The notes beneath the pieces were generated by a model. That model worked only from the letters and a program-made list of their open reading frames with translations, did not search any database and was not told where the DNA came from. Both the position numbers and the translations under genes were made by a program. From Catenovulum maritimum (lineage in GTDB: Bacteria > Pseudomonadota > Gammaproteobacteria > Enterobacterales > Alteromonadaceae), in the NCBI RefSeq assembly GCF_001050375.1, contig NZ_KQ130482.1:1-64000 (forward strand): a stretch of DNA of 64,000 bases, read 5' to 3'. This document shows positions 30,768-39,541 of this stretch, piece after piece (within the stretch, counting starts at the first letter, position 1; each line of letters begins with the position of its first letter).

Positions 30768-31393
30768 TAAAAAAAAGATAAAAAAATAAAAAAAATGACT
30801 AGGAGGCTGATCTTTGCGGATTTTCCTGAACTCGATTGAATGGGTTTTGTAATAGTCTGATTTATAATAAATAATTTTAAAATTCACCTACTTGTTTTGT
30901 TACACCTAGTTTAACTTAGACTCAATGATGAAATTTAAGTGGATATCAAGGCGCTTAAATAGCGTTATTGAACAAAATGACTTAAACCGAATTCAGGTTG
31001 ATTTTTTCAGCCGTTTATTTGCTTTTTATACAAGACAGCAGGGATGGTTCCTAGCTGCCCAACCTGAATAACAGAAAATACATTTGAAAGAGTGAATATC
31101 CCTGTAACTTAAACAAAGTAAGTTTTTAATATCTAAATTAACCGGCAGAGTGCTAATTTTGTTATGTGCTTTGCAGTCTAAACTTGCTGTCGAACAATTT
31201 GACGTCATCAACTACGAGTCGTGGCAATTATTAAAGACAATAACATTACTCATGTTGACGTTTTTTATCACAATTAGATCGTGCACATATAATATAACGT
31301 CCGCACATTTGAGATGATGCACTCCCCTCAATATTCAGCTTCCTACGATTACCACTACAATTTTTCTGCATATATTCATCTATTTTTATTTTA

Positions 31394-31408
31394 GGGGGTA
31401 TCAATATT
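31394..31408 (+). promoter_or_regulatory. G-run regulatory motif, copy b
   Basis: The site reads GGGGGTATCAATATT, 140 bp upstream of the 31548 gene and pointing toward it. It is nearly identical to copy a. Confidence 0.5.
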
Positions 31409-31547
31409 GACGTAATAGAGCCTTTTCTAAGTCAAAGTTAAAAACTCATTAACTAGAAGATCAATGTACTTGGTTCAAGTTATTTCGAAACACTGAAAAT
31501 AAAAATAATGAAGAAATTAATCACTTACAGAAAAGGTAATTTGATAC

Positions 31548-33395
31548 ATGAATAAAAAATTAATAACACTTTCCGCATTAACATTACTGATTCAAGCCTG
31601 TGGCGGTAGTAATAATGATAGTGATATCACAGAAGAAGACAGTCAAAATAAGCAAGGTACAATCGCCATAGTGGGGCCCTTACTACATGCATCGACTATT
31701 GATACCCAAATCTCAGATCCTGATGGTATTTCAAATATAGGTAACGTAGCTTATCAGTGGCAACGTAATGCGGTTAATATCCCGGGGGCGACAAGTAATA
31801 ACTACACTATAACTACAACTGATTTTAACCAAACGATTAGCGTTACCGTCACTTATGTCGATGATAAAGGTTTTGCTAATTCACTGACCTCTTTAAAAAC
31901 AGCTAAAGTGCCAGCGATTGATTTTAAGGGAGCACTTAGTATCAAAGGCATAGCTAAGCAAGGGCAAACACTTAATGTGGAACTTTTGGATGGAAACGGA
32001 CTTGACCTTAACCAAGCAACTTTTACTTGGTTCGCTGATGATGACGTGATTAGCGGCCAAATCACCCAAGCGTTAACATTGACACGTGAAATGGTTGGAA
32101 AAAAAATATCAGTACAGGTTAATTATACTGACCAAGATGATTTTAATAACACGCTAACAGAAGCACAAACAACAGCGGTAACACCAATAGAAAATAGCGT
32201 AGGTATATTGTCACTTGCTGGCGCTAACGATAACCCTTTAAGCCTGCAGGTGAGCTCTACCCTACAGGCAAATCTTATCGATGCAAATTCAATAGCGGGT
32301 GATGTAACTTACTATTGGTATTCAGGTGACAATTTAATTGCAAATCACAACCAAGCAAGCTATCAGTTAGCGCAAACAGATGTAGGCAACTCTATTTACG
32401 TAAAAGCAGAGTATGTCGACGCCGACGGATATGTTGAATCAGTATTCTCAGAAAATACCGAGCAAGTCACCGCTGTCGATTTAGGTATTCCAGGAGGTAT
32501 TGATTACCCTGTAGGCGCACACATTGCGGGTAATAACCCAATAGCGCGTAAGACAGCTAAGTCGAACGAATCATTCGAAGGTGGCGGCTGGAATGCAGGC
32601 ACCATACGCGACCATCTTTATAGCCCAGGCTTAGATAAAAGCTTACCAAAGAACTTCCGTTTTGTGCAATTTCAAGGACCACACTCGTTTGTCGCAGAAA
32701 ACACCATTACACGGTTAGGTAATTATTCGGCCAAGCTTCATTGGAAACATGGCGATCCGGGCAAGTGGAATGGCGACGTAAATAAGATAGATAATGAAGA
32801 TCGCAAGGCCATGTTCCACGGTAAAAACGTTAGTAGCCACAGTGCTACCGCTTGGTACGGATTTAGTATCTATTTCCCTAGTGATGAAATGGTACTCACC
32901 GGTAACCAAAATCCTCTATTTTTCCAATTACATGGCGCGCCAGATACAACGCCTGAAGGCAAAGAACCTGGCCGACAACCACCGATTGCACTCACTGTTG
33001 ATAGTGACTCTTTTAATGTCGGTTATGGTTGGGATGCAAGAAAATTCAATACCAACACTGCAGGCCAAGGGCGAGGCATGTTTAACGTACCGGTTAATTT
33101 TTCTCAAGATTACCAAGACCGCTGGGTAGACTTTGTCTTACAAGTGAGCGCCAACCCATTAGAAAAGAAAGGTTATATCAACCTATGGATCGATGGAATT
33201 CAGGTATTAAGCGAAAGTAATCTACAAATTGGTTATAACGATGACAAAGGCCTTTACCCATCTTGGGGTTGGTATCAAACCGGCGATAACGCTTACCGTA
33301 CCGCAGACGCTATTATGTATATGGATGAATTTCGTCATGTAGAAGCCGCTGATGCCGACTATTACGATGTTGCCCCTGGCTACTTTACCAAGTAA
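31548..33395 (+). CDS. Ig-modular lipoprotein with polysaccharide-lyase-like jelly roll
   Basis: 615 residues with lipobox LIQAC near residue 18. Three Ig-like modules (about 35-125, 125-215, 218-320) are followed by a C-terminal jelly-roll domain (about 335-610). That domain resembles heparin-lyase/PL20-type folds (PF14099-like): GNYSAKLHWKHGDPG, WYGFSIYFPSDE, NPLFFQLHGAPD, RWVDFVLQVS, KKGYINLWIDGIQV and YPSWGWYQTG. In this context it is a strong candidate ulvan lyase, but the exact CAZy family is not certain. AAAGG precedes the ATG. Its first two Ig modules are near-duplicates, also in DNA, of those in the next gene. It leads the 31548-43895 operon. Confidence 0.78.
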   Translation: MNKKLITLSALTLLIQACGGSNNDSDITEEDSQNKQGTIAIVGPLLHASTIDTQISDPDGISNIGNVAYQWQRNAVNIPGATSNNYTITTTDFNQTISVTVTYVDDKGFANSLTSLKTAKVPAIDFKGALSIKGIAKQGQTLNVELLDGNGLDLNQATFTWFADDDVISGQITQALTLTREMVGKKISVQVNYTDQDDFNNTLTEAQTTAVTPIENSVGILSLAGANDNPLSLQVSSTLQANLIDANSIAGDVTYYWYSGDNLIANHNQASYQLAQTDVGNSIYVKAEYVDADGYVESVFSENTEQVTAVDLGIPGGIDYPVGAHIAGNNPIARKTAKSNESFEGGGWNAGTIRDHLYSPGLDKSLPKNFRFVQFQGPHSFVAENTITRLGNYSAKLHWKHGDPGKWNGDVNKIDNEDRKAMFHGKNVSSHSATAWYGFSIYFPSDEMVLTGNQNPLFFQLHGAPDTTPEGKEPGRQPPIALTVDSDSFNVGYGWDARKFNTNTAGQGRGMFNVPVNFSQDYQDRWVDFVLQVSANPLEKKGYINLWIDGIQVLSESNLQIGYNDDKGLYPSWGWYQTGDNAYRTADAIMYMDEFRHVEAADADYYDVAPGYFTK

Positions 33396-34225
33396 GCCTA
33401 ACTAGGTGAATTAGCAAGACTGTGTGAAGAAGAATAAAAGAAAAAGTAGATCACCAGACGACAGTTTATCGTAGGCAGTACCACCGCCCTGGCGACGTCT
33501 GCGCCGGAATTAAATTGAGCCCAAACAAAACAATCCGAATATAAATAACTTACATAAGATGAGATTTATTAAATGAATATAAAAATACTCGCATATACCG
33601 CATTAACATTACTGACCTCAGCCTGTGGGGGCGGCGGAGGTAGTGAAGATGGTAGTAATAAAGGCAAAGAAACTGAAGAAGTTATTGTAAATCAGCAAGG
33701 CACTATCGCCATATCAGGTGCCTTAGAGTTTGGCGCTAACCTTGAAGCGAAAATTACTGATCCAGATGGCATAACAAATATAAGCAACGCGACTTACCAA
33801 TGGCAGCGTAACGCTGTTGATATCGCGGGAGCCAATAGCAATAGCTATACACTTACGATGGCAGACTTTAATCAAGTGCTTAATATCAAAGTGACCTATG
33901 TCGATGATAAAGGTTTTTCTAATTCACTAACCTCTTTACAAACAGCTAAAGTGCCTGCAATTGATTTTATCGGAACGCTTAGTATTAAAGGCAAAGCTGA
34001 GCAAGGGCAAACTCTTAATGTGGAACTTTTGGACGACAACGGTATTGATCTTAACCAGGCAATCTTTACTTGGTTCACTGATGATAGCGTTATTAATGGT
34101 CAAACTAAGCAAGCGTTAACATTGACACCTGAATTGGTCGGCAAAACAATATCTGTACAAGTTAATTATACTGACCAACATGGCTTTAATGACACGTTAA
34201 CAGCATTACAAACAATAGCGGTAGC
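31650..34225 (+). repeat. Duplicated DNA encoding two Ig-like modules (about 31650-32180 and 33690-34225)
   Basis: The 5' parts of the two adjacent lipoprotein genes align over about 530 bp with long identical stretches, for example ATGTCGATGATAAAGGTTTT at 31856 and 33899. The catalytic 3' parts are unrelated. This is a partial tandem duplication with a swapped C-terminal domain. Confidence 0.8.
33449..33493 (+). pseudogene. Relic of a GH78 Tat-leader start
   Basis: 45 bp match the first codons of the GH78 gene at 36647-36691 with only two mismatches. The start codon is destroyed by loss of one T (TATG became TAG). The relic would read ITRRQFIVGSTTALATS and stops soon after. It lies between the two Ig-modular lyase genes. 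Confidence 0.85.
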
Positions 34226-36593
34226 GCCTTCCTCTGAACCATTACAGCATCCAATAATCTATACCACTGACAGTGAACGCTCGTTAATGCTAGAAAAAAT
34301 TGAAAAATATGATTGGGCACAAAATGTATTTCAACATTTAAAACAAACTGTCGATGCCAAAATAGCGATTCATAGCGCTAACCCTGAAGCTATTATTAAT
34401 GCCATTCCCGAACTAGCTTCAGATAGTCATGGCTCTGGCGGAGCCGATAAGGCGGCTAGTCTTCACCAGGAGGTTCTTGCGACAGCGCGTAATGCAGCCA
34501 CGCTCTACTATTTAACCCGTGAAACTAAATATGCAAAGTATGGCGCTGATATATTTCAAGCCTATATTGAGCGTTTAGGGCCTTTAAGCCCACAGACGAC
34601 CTCAATCTCGGGCGATGTATTTTACGATGCTAGAGCAGGTTATCCCGCGCTGGCACTTACCTATGATTTTCTTTATCACTATCTCAATAGCTCAGGAACT
34701 AAAGTTTATAGTAAAAAAAAGGACACGAATATTCCGTTTGATAATGACCTTGCTCAAAAGGCCATGACCAATATGGTTGGTAATGTTCTGCAAGAATATG
34801 GCAAACCAGATAGGCACGGCCGCGTGGTTTCTAATCACCCAATATTAACCGCCACTGGCGCATTGTACACGATTCTTTGTATTGACGACCAAGATGAACG
34901 CAACCGCTTGTTTGAAGTGTTTTGGGAAACGGGTACTTTCCATCAATCTTCGTTTACTAAAACCATTCTGCCAATTTTTGGCGAACAAGGTATTTGGCCT
35001 GAATCGCTTAGCTATAGTTTTATGGGTAATATTAGTCAGATTTTAAATATTGTTGATCGCATTTACCCTGAAATGGATGTGACTCAAGAGTATAAAAACA
35101 TTCTCGAAGGCAACTTCCTGTTTGATTACTTGCGTAGCCCGAATCGTATTTTTGTCCGCTTTGGAGATTCAAAACGCTACAACGATAGTACCGGACAGCT
35201 TTATCTTTACACCTTAGATATTGCTAAACGAAAAGGTTATACCGAGTTAGCTCAAAAAGCACAGCTCGCCCTTAAACAAGCAAGCGATGCTAAAGGTGGT
35301 CAATTACCGACGTTGAAAGAGTCAACTTTTGGGACCGACCACAGCTTAAAACTTTTTTGGGGACAGCCATTATCGGAGCAATTAGAGGGCTCAATCGACT
35401 TCGAAAAACCGACCGTAATAATTGAACACGCCGGTGTTGCACTGCAACGTAACTCTGTGGCAAACAACAATGTTGATTATGGACTGACAGGTATTATTGG
35501 TGGCGCTCATTATGTGCATTCTCATGCTACCGGAATTTCAATGGAGCTGTACGGCGCCAATTACTTTATGGCGGCCAATGGTGGTATGCCAGTGTCGGTA
35601 GCTGATCGAAAGCTTCCAGAACACGCTGAATATTTCCGTTTGTATGCTGGCAATAATACAGTGGTTGTAAACGGCACTTCTCACGGTAAACAACCTGGCT
35701 CTTGGACTAGTAATGGTTACCTCTGGCAAGACACCTCCAAAAATATTGCCGCTGAACCAGCGCACCTTCAAGATCCCATTAATCCTAACTATAGTTTCGC
35801 TACGCAACGACTTGACGACACAGTTAACAATGCAGAGCAAGAGCGAACTTTAGGTATTATTCGTACTAGTGAGAAAACGGCCTTCTATTTCGATATGTTC
35901 CGTTCGCGTTCACTTGGCGACAATAAATTTCACGACTATATCTACCATAATATTGGCGATGAAACGGTTATATCTGATCACACAGGAGAGTTGTCGCTAA
36001 CGTCAACAGATCGCTACGATAATGACATAGACGACCCTGTTGGCTCGCCTGGCTGGCGTTTTTTTGAACAAGAACAGGTAACAGCGCCAACAACATCAGC
36101 GGTCAATATTCAGTTCAAACTTCATCATAATCAACGTTCAATGAATCTTTTTGTGCCGGACGGTGTAGAGCGTGAATACACTTATGCACTTGCACCAGCG
36201 ACCCGTGAAGCAAAAAATGGCTACGTCAAGAAGAAAACCCAAACTATCGCCATTCGCCAGCAGGGTGAAGCATGGGAGCGTCCGTTCATTGCGGTACTAG
36301 AGCCATCAACAACATATCAATCTAGCGTGACTTCAGTAACGCAACTCAGCCAAGACGGACGTGTTGTCGGCGCGAAAGTGGTTTCCAATGTAAACGGAAA
36401 CGAAATTATAAACTACATTATTAATCACGACGACCCGAAAGCCACTTATAACAACAATGCGTTAGGCCTTAGTTTTACTGGCCGTTATGCGGTAGTAACC
36501 GATCGCGGTGGCGACGATGTTGAACTTTATATTGGGGAAGGTACTCAACTTCAATATGGCAAACACCATGCTAGCGCCGGTTCAAGCGATTAG
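33573..36593 (+). CDS. Ig-modular lipoprotein with heparinase II/III-like lyase domain
   Basis: 1006 residues with lipobox LLTSAC followed by a Gly-rich spacer. Two Ig-like modules (about 38-130, 130-220) precede an (alpha/alpha) toroid at about 225-600 (DARAGYPALALTYDFLYHY, NHPILTATGAL) and a beta-sandwich C-terminal region. The motif HYVHSHATGISMELYG resembles the conserved His block of heparinase II/III proteins. This fold occurs in alginate, heparin and some ulvan lyases (PL40 is one ulvan candidate) and in an ulvan oligosaccharide dehydratase, so either activity is possible. Compared with the upstream gene it keeps the same N-terminal modules and swaps the catalytic part. The RBS is weak. 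Confidence 0.8.
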   Translation: MNIKILAYTALTLLTSACGGGGGSEDGSNKGKETEEVIVNQQGTIAISGALEFGANLEAKITDPDGITNISNATYQWQRNAVDIAGANSNSYTLTMADFNQVLNIKVTYVDDKGFSNSLTSLQTAKVPAIDFIGTLSIKGKAEQGQTLNVELLDDNGIDLNQAIFTWFTDDSVINGQTKQALTLTPELVGKTISVQVNYTDQHGFNDTLTALQTIAVAPSSEPLQHPIIYTTDSERSLMLEKIEKYDWAQNVFQHLKQTVDAKIAIHSANPEAIINAIPELASDSHGSGGADKAASLHQEVLATARNAATLYYLTRETKYAKYGADIFQAYIERLGPLSPQTTSISGDVFYDARAGYPALALTYDFLYHYLNSSGTKVYSKKKDTNIPFDNDLAQKAMTNMVGNVLQEYGKPDRHGRVVSNHPILTATGALYTILCIDDQDERNRLFEVFWETGTFHQSSFTKTILPIFGEQGIWPESLSYSFMGNISQILNIVDRIYPEMDVTQEYKNILEGNFLFDYLRSPNRIFVRFGDSKRYNDSTGQLYLYTLDIAKRKGYTELAQKAQLALKQASDAKGGQLPTLKESTFGTDHSLKLFWGQPLSEQLEGSIDFEKPTVIIEHAGVALQRNSVANNNVDYGLTGIIGGAHYVHSHATGISMELYGANYFMAANGGMPVSVADRKLPEHAEYFRLYAGNNTVVVNGTSHGKQPGSWTSNGYLWQDTSKNIAAEPAHLQDPINPNYSFATQRLDDTVNNAEQERTLGIIRTSEKTAFYFDMFRSRSLGDNKFHDYIYHNIGDETVISDHTGELSLTSTDRYDNDIDDPVGSPGWRFFEQEQVTAPTTSAVNIQFKLHHNQRSMNLFVPDGVEREYTYALAPATREAKNGYVKKKTQTIAIRQQGEAWERPFIAVLEPSTTYQSSVTSVTQLSQDGRVVGAKVVSNVNGNEIINYIINHDDPKATYNNNALGLSFTGRYAVVTDRGGDDVELYIGEGTQLQYGKHHASAGSSD

Positions 36594-36644
36594 TGTCGCC
36601 TGAAGCAAAGCGTCAGTAACAAAAAGAATAATACAGGAAAAAGT

Positions 36645-39512
36645 ATGATCACCAGACGACGGTTTATCGTAGGCAGTACCACCGCCCTAGCCGCATCTAC
36701 TATTGGTTTTAATTTACTGATGGCAAAACCGTCAGATAATAGTGCGGTTAGTGTGCAATTACCTGCTGACGCTTTAGATAACATTCACCCAGTCAATTTA
36801 AAGTGTGAATACCTAAACAATCCTGAGGGGGTTGATATAGTCAACCCTCGCTTTTATTGGCAATTAGCTTCTACCGAAACGGATCAATATCAAACCCGTT
36901 ATCAATTGCTGGTTGCTAGCTCACCAGCGACATTAAACCGCAATATGGGTGATATTTTTGATTCGGGAATTGTCAGCAGTGATAGTAATACTCACGTTGT
37001 TTATCAAGGCGAACCTTTGCAAGCTGCAACCAATTATTATTGGAAAGTACGCGTTTGGGACAAAAACCAACAAGTATCAGCTTGGAGTGAATCGGCCCAG
37101 TTTTCTACCGGTTTATTCACCGAACAAGACTGGCAAGACGCACAATGGGTTGCATGGAAAACCCAGCAGGATTGGGAAACTAATTGGTGGCAGCGCAAAG
37201 CTATTGAAGAGCAAACCCATCAAATTAGTTTACCCTCGTACTTTGGCGCACGCATGTCATTATGGGAGCGCTCGCTGTTTCATTATGCCAACCCTTATGA
37301 TCCATCGCCTTTGGTTCGAAAAGAATTTAGCGCCACTAAAACGATTAAATCAGCCAAGGCTTTTATCGCCGGTATTGGTTACCACGAACTGTATCTAAAC
37401 GGTGAAAAAGTCGGAGACCATGTGTTAGACCCTGGCTGGACTAACTACGCTCGCTCAATCCTTTATGTGACCCACGATGTAACGGACTTAGTCAAACAAG
37501 GTAAAAATGCGGTCGGCGTGATGCTTGGCCGTGGTAACTATGGTTTATTGGCCAACGATCACTGGGGGTTTTGGAAAAAGGGTGGCTATATAGGTCAGCC
37601 AAAATTAAAGTGTTTAATCAAAGTCATTTACGCCGATAACAGCGAACAAATAGTTGTTAGCGACTTAAGTTGGAAAGTCACGGGCGGTCCAGTCACTTAT
37701 GATTGTCCACATATGGGTGAAATTTACGACGCCACCCAAGAAGTTGACGGTTGGAGTGATATCGGACTAGACGATTCAAACTGGGATCCCGTTCAGCCCG
37801 CACCTGCTCCAGGCGGTAAATTAAAATCACAGTTATGTGAGCCAATACGCGTGGTGCAGACCAGTAGACCGGTAAAAATTAAAAATAAAGGTAAACGCTG
37901 GGGACAATGGGGAGATGCGGGCACCAACTTAGCAGGTTGGCTTCGTTTAAAAGTCAACGCGCCAAAAGGCACGCGGATTTTGGTTTATTTTGGCGAAAAA
38001 GAAAATGCCATGGATTTAGATCAACCCGGTGGGTTACAACAAATGGCCTACATCGCTAAAGGAGAGCCGGGTGAGATTGCCGAATGTCGATTTTCTTATA
38101 AGGGATTTAGGTACTTCATCATCCATGGACACGACAAACCCTTAACGGTTGATGATATTGAGATCTGTCAGGTCAATTCTGATGTTGCCTCTGTAGGAAC
38201 ATTTTTAAGTTCTGATGAAAGCCTGAACGCGATTCACCAAATTACCGACAAGGCGATGATTTCTAACCTGCACAGTATTCCTACCGACTGCCCACATCGC
38301 GAAAAAAATGGTTGGCTTGGCGATGCGGTAACAGGCCTTGAAATGGGCATGGCTAATTACGATTTAGCCGCCCTGACCACCAAGTTTATTCACGATATTT
38401 TTGATGCCCAACACCCTAAACATGGCGGTTTACCTAATTTTGTACCGAGCCGAGGTTACGGTAGAGGTGTCTCATCCTTGTGGGGATCGGCCTGTGTGTA
38501 TCTGCCTTATTATATGTATTGCTATTACGGTGATACCCGACTAATCGAACAATACTGGCGCGCAATGCTTCATTTTGCACAAAGTGTTTGGGCCATCACA
38601 GAGATTGAAGGCAAACCTGGTTTGCTCAAAGACCGGCTCTCAGATTGGTCTTCGCCCTTTGGCAACAAACCAGATGAGGGTGAAGAAGTGTATGCGACCA
38701 TGAACTTTTATCGGGTGCTGAGCTGTTTAGCTGAAATGGGTGCTGTCATCGGAAAGCAACATGATGTGGCGGCATTAGCGCAACAGCAAACTAAGCTAAA
38801 AGATGCTGTCTACAAACACTGTTTTGATCCACAAACTATCACCTTTAAAGGGGTAGACACTGATGAGTATCGACAAGGCCCGAATGCCCTTGCCCTGTTT
38901 ACCGACATTGTCAAACCTGAACATCGCGAGCAAGTACTTAAAGGTTTAATTCACGACATTAAGGTCAGTCGAGATAATCATATTTATGGCGGTATTTTTA
39001 CTGGTCATGCGTTATGGGAATTGTTGCCCAACGAGGGTTATTCAAGTTTGGCCTACCAGGTTGCGGTAAATGATTCTTACCCAAGTTATGGTTATATGCT
39101 TAAAAATGGCGCGACAACACTTTGGGAACACTGGCCTGATAAGTCGTCTCACATTCATTATTTTATGGGCTTTGTTGATAATTTTTTCCATCGTCACTTG
39201 GCTGGAATTAATTTTGATACTAAAACACCAGGTTTCAAACATATTCTGTTCAAACCGAAATTTATTGAAGAAATCGAATTTGCGAAAGCCAGTTATCGAT
39301 CGATTCACGGTGAAATAACAGCAGGCTGGCAAAGAACTAACAATGGCGATATTGAATACAGCGTCACTATTCCAACCAATTGCAGCGCTCAAGTGCTACT
39401 GGCAAGTGGTACGAGAAGCTTAACGTCTGGCAGCCATAAACTAACCATCAAACATTCAGATTTAATAGCTTCAAATTTATTTTTTTCTGATTTATTAGCC
39501 TCTGATTTATGA
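36645..39512 (+). CDS. GH78 alpha-L-rhamnosidase with Tat signal
   Basis: 955 residues. The start MITRRRFIVGSTTALAAS is a twin-arginine signal, so the enzyme is exported folded to the periplasm, unlike its Sec-lipoprotein relatives. The GH78 layout is complete: Fn3-like N-terminus (YQTRYQLLVASSPATL), sandwich with YHELYLNGEKVGDHVLDPG, barrel motif DCPHREKNGWLGDA from residue 548 (presumed acid Glu) and GATTLWEHW (Glu828, presumed base). AGGAAA lies 5 nt before the ATG. It follows the heparinase-like gene by 51 bp and precedes another GH78. A relic of its 5' end lies 3.2 kb upstream. Confidence 0.88.
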   Translation: MITRRRFIVGSTTALAASTIGFNLLMAKPSDNSAVSVQLPADALDNIHPVNLKCEYLNNPEGVDIVNPRFYWQLASTETDQYQTRYQLLVASSPATLNRNMGDIFDSGIVSSDSNTHVVYQGEPLQAATNYYWKVRVWDKNQQVSAWSESAQFSTGLFTEQDWQDAQWVAWKTQQDWETNWWQRKAIEEQTHQISLPSYFGARMSLWERSLFHYANPYDPSPLVRKEFSATKTIKSAKAFIAGIGYHELYLNGEKVGDHVLDPGWTNYARSILYVTHDVTDLVKQGKNAVGVMLGRGNYGLLANDHWGFWKKGGYIGQPKLKCLIKVIYADNSEQIVVSDLSWKVTGGPVTYDCPHMGEIYDATQEVDGWSDIGLDDSNWDPVQPAPAPGGKLKSQLCEPIRVVQTSRPVKIKNKGKRWGQWGDAGTNLAGWLRLKVNAPKGTRILVYFGEKENAMDLDQPGGLQQMAYIAKGEPGEIAECRFSYKGFRYFIIHGHDKPLTVDDIEICQVNSDVASVGTFLSSDESLNAIHQITDKAMISNLHSIPTDCPHREKNGWLGDAVTGLEMGMANYDLAALTTKFIHDIFDAQHPKHGGLPNFVPSRGYGRGVSSLWGSACVYLPYYMYCYYGDTRLIEQYWRAMLHFAQSVWAITEIEGKPGLLKDRLSDWSSPFGNKPDEGEEVYATMNFYRVLSCLAEMGAVIGKQHDVAALAQQQTKLKDAVYKHCFDPQTITFKGVDTDEYRQGPNALALFTDIVKPEHREQVLKGLIHDIKVSRDNHIYGGIFTGHALWELLPNEGYSSLAYQVAVNDSYPSYGYMLKNGATTLWEHWPDKSSHIHYFMGFVDNFFHRHLAGINFDTKTPGFKHILFKPKFIEEIEFAKASYRSIHGEITAGWQRTNNGDIEYSVTIPTNCSAQVLLASGTRSLTSGSHKLTIKHSDLIASNLFFSDLLASDL

Positions 39513-39541
39513 GATTTAGGTTTTCAATAAAGGTTTATTAC

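Larger units (their letters stand above)
30415..31547. other. Divergent control region between the TonB receptor and lyase operons
   Basis: More than 1 kb without a convincing gene. It holds a weak G-run motif g facing the receptor (30749-30767), motif b facing the lyase operon (31394-31408), and AT-rich tracts. A 9-bp inverted repeat TTCAGGTTG/CAACCTGAA lies at about 30992-31000 and 31060-31068. The 61-codon minus-strand frame at 31026-31211 has no support. Confidence 0.5.
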
